Assembly (NCBI GenBank): GCA_019752235.1
Contig: JAIEMI010000156.1
Location: forward strand, 1-37,024
DNA length: 37,024 bases
Reading direction: 5' to 3'
DNA from: Rhodospirillaceae bacterium
Lineage (GTDB): Bacteria; Pseudomonadota; Alphaproteobacteria; Rhodospirillales; Rhodospirillaceae
Numbering within the stretch: position 1 is the first letter of the stretch; each line of letters starts with the position of its first letter. Both the position numbers and the translations under genes were made by a program. Under the pieces are notes generated by a model. The model was given only the letters and a program-made list of their open reading frames with translations, was not told where the DNA came from and did no database searches. Of this stretch, positions 36,309 to 37,024 are shown in pieces.

Positions 36309-36417
36309 TTATCTCCAGCTAAAGACTCACACTTAGCGGATAGTTGGATATAACGCCCCGAGCGGGGGCCAAAACTATACCCAGAAAAATTATCCATTTG
36401 CGCTCGTAGGAACTTGG

Positions 36418-36984
36418 CTAGGGATATTCGGCGAGCGCCACCAAGCATGCGTCAGTAATATCTGGGAGTACTTTGATTCCGCGCTCCTCGGTCAGCACCT
36501 GAATTGCGTAGTCTTTACCTAGCGCGCTTCGGTATGGACGGGAATTGATTATGGAATCTGCCGTGTCCGCAACCGCAATTATTTGGGCCTCACGTAGTAT
36601 GGCCCCATTGCGCAGCCCGCGCGGATAACCTGTGCCGTCCAATCGCTCATGATGCTGGTAGACAATTTCTGCGACCGGAAACTCGGATTCCATCGGCCGC
36701 AATATTTCATACCCGCGTTCGGAATGCGTCTTGATGATACTCCACTCCAACGGGTCGAGCTTTGTCGGCTTGGCTAGATACTCCTGGGGAATACTGACTT
36801 TGCCTATGTCATGAACTCCAGCCGCCGCTGCCACGGCGCGACAGTCCACCAGAGCTAATCCTAGAATTTCAGCCATGCGATTCGCCAGTCTGGCAACATG
36901 GTTTTGGTGACCGGATGTGTAAGGATCCCTGGCCCCAAGAACGTCGCTTAACGACCGGGCCATATTATTTTGTAGACCTTCCAT
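36418..36984 (-). CDS. Standalone HD-GYP domain phosphohydrolase (putative c-di-GMP phosphodiesterase)
   Basis: 188 aa; ARDPYTSGHQNHVARLA, VHDIGKVSIPQEYL, HSERGYEIL, YQHHERLDGTGYPRGL (HD and GYP signatures). In-frame TAG lies two codons upstream of the ATG. Confidence 0.9.
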   Translation of the reverse strand: MEGLQNNMARSLSDVLGARDPYTSGHQNHVARLANRMAEILGLALVDCRAVAAAAGVHDIGKVSIPQEYLAKPTKLDPLEWSIIKTHSERGYEILRPMESEFPVAEIVYQHHERLDGTGYPRGLRNGAILREAQIIAVADTADSIINSRPYRSALGKDYAIQVLTEERGIKVLPDITDACLVALAEYP

Positions 36985-37024
36985 ACGCTAGTTGGCTGAT
37001 AGAACTTCTCTCTCAGCCTGCTTC

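Noticed and set aside
36340-36382. Possible hairpin downstream of tRNA-Thr (ATAGTTGG...GCCCCGAGCGGGGGCC...AAAACTAT)
   Set aside because: Stem needs bulges and lacks a T tract in either direction; too weak to call a terminator or ncRNA from sequence alone.
1-37024. CRISPR array, transposase/integrase, prophage or BGC megasynthase
   Set aside because: No regularly spaced repeats, no transposase or integrase motifs and no PKS/NRPS-type ORF were seen in the translations.

Overview
This 37 kb window is chromosomal, GC-rich and looks alphaproteobacterial (UPF0262, alphaproteobacterial his/ptp/maf neighbourhood, short HisG, HspQ, TonB receptor). It can be read as six blocks. (1) MOFRL glycerate kinase, a small SpoIIAA-like STAS gene and an orphan dCache/PAS histidine kinase. 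(2) Stress genes hspQ and a Prx5-type peroxiredoxin. (3) A surface-glycan module with two unusual multidomain proteins (sulfotransferase-GT2 and beta-propeller-polysaccharide pyruvyltransferase), a DXD glycosyltransferase, a GSCFA protein and GalE. (4) An ActP-like symporter with a small membrane partner; a tightly coupled secreted operon of an uncharacterised 375-aa protein, DUF1592 (CxxCH), DUF1552 (Tat) and a three-repeat PF03640 protein; and a divergent TonB-dependent receptor. (5) hisG-hisD-UPF0262-LMW-PTP-maf, beside a three-gene transglutaminase/circularly permuted ATP-grasp/alpha-E/DUF2126 cluster of unproven function and murA. (6) dcd, a small basic ORF carrying two perfect tandem TTATCCACA DnaA-box sequences, tRNA-Thr(GGT) and a standalone HD-GYP gene. 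The best candidates for undescribed biology are the 14.6-23.0 kb secreted/TonB locus, the 5.7-11.4 kb glycan module with its fusions, and the 26.7-33.8 kb ligase/transglutaminase operon. Family calls come from reading motifs in the supplied translations; no database searches were run.
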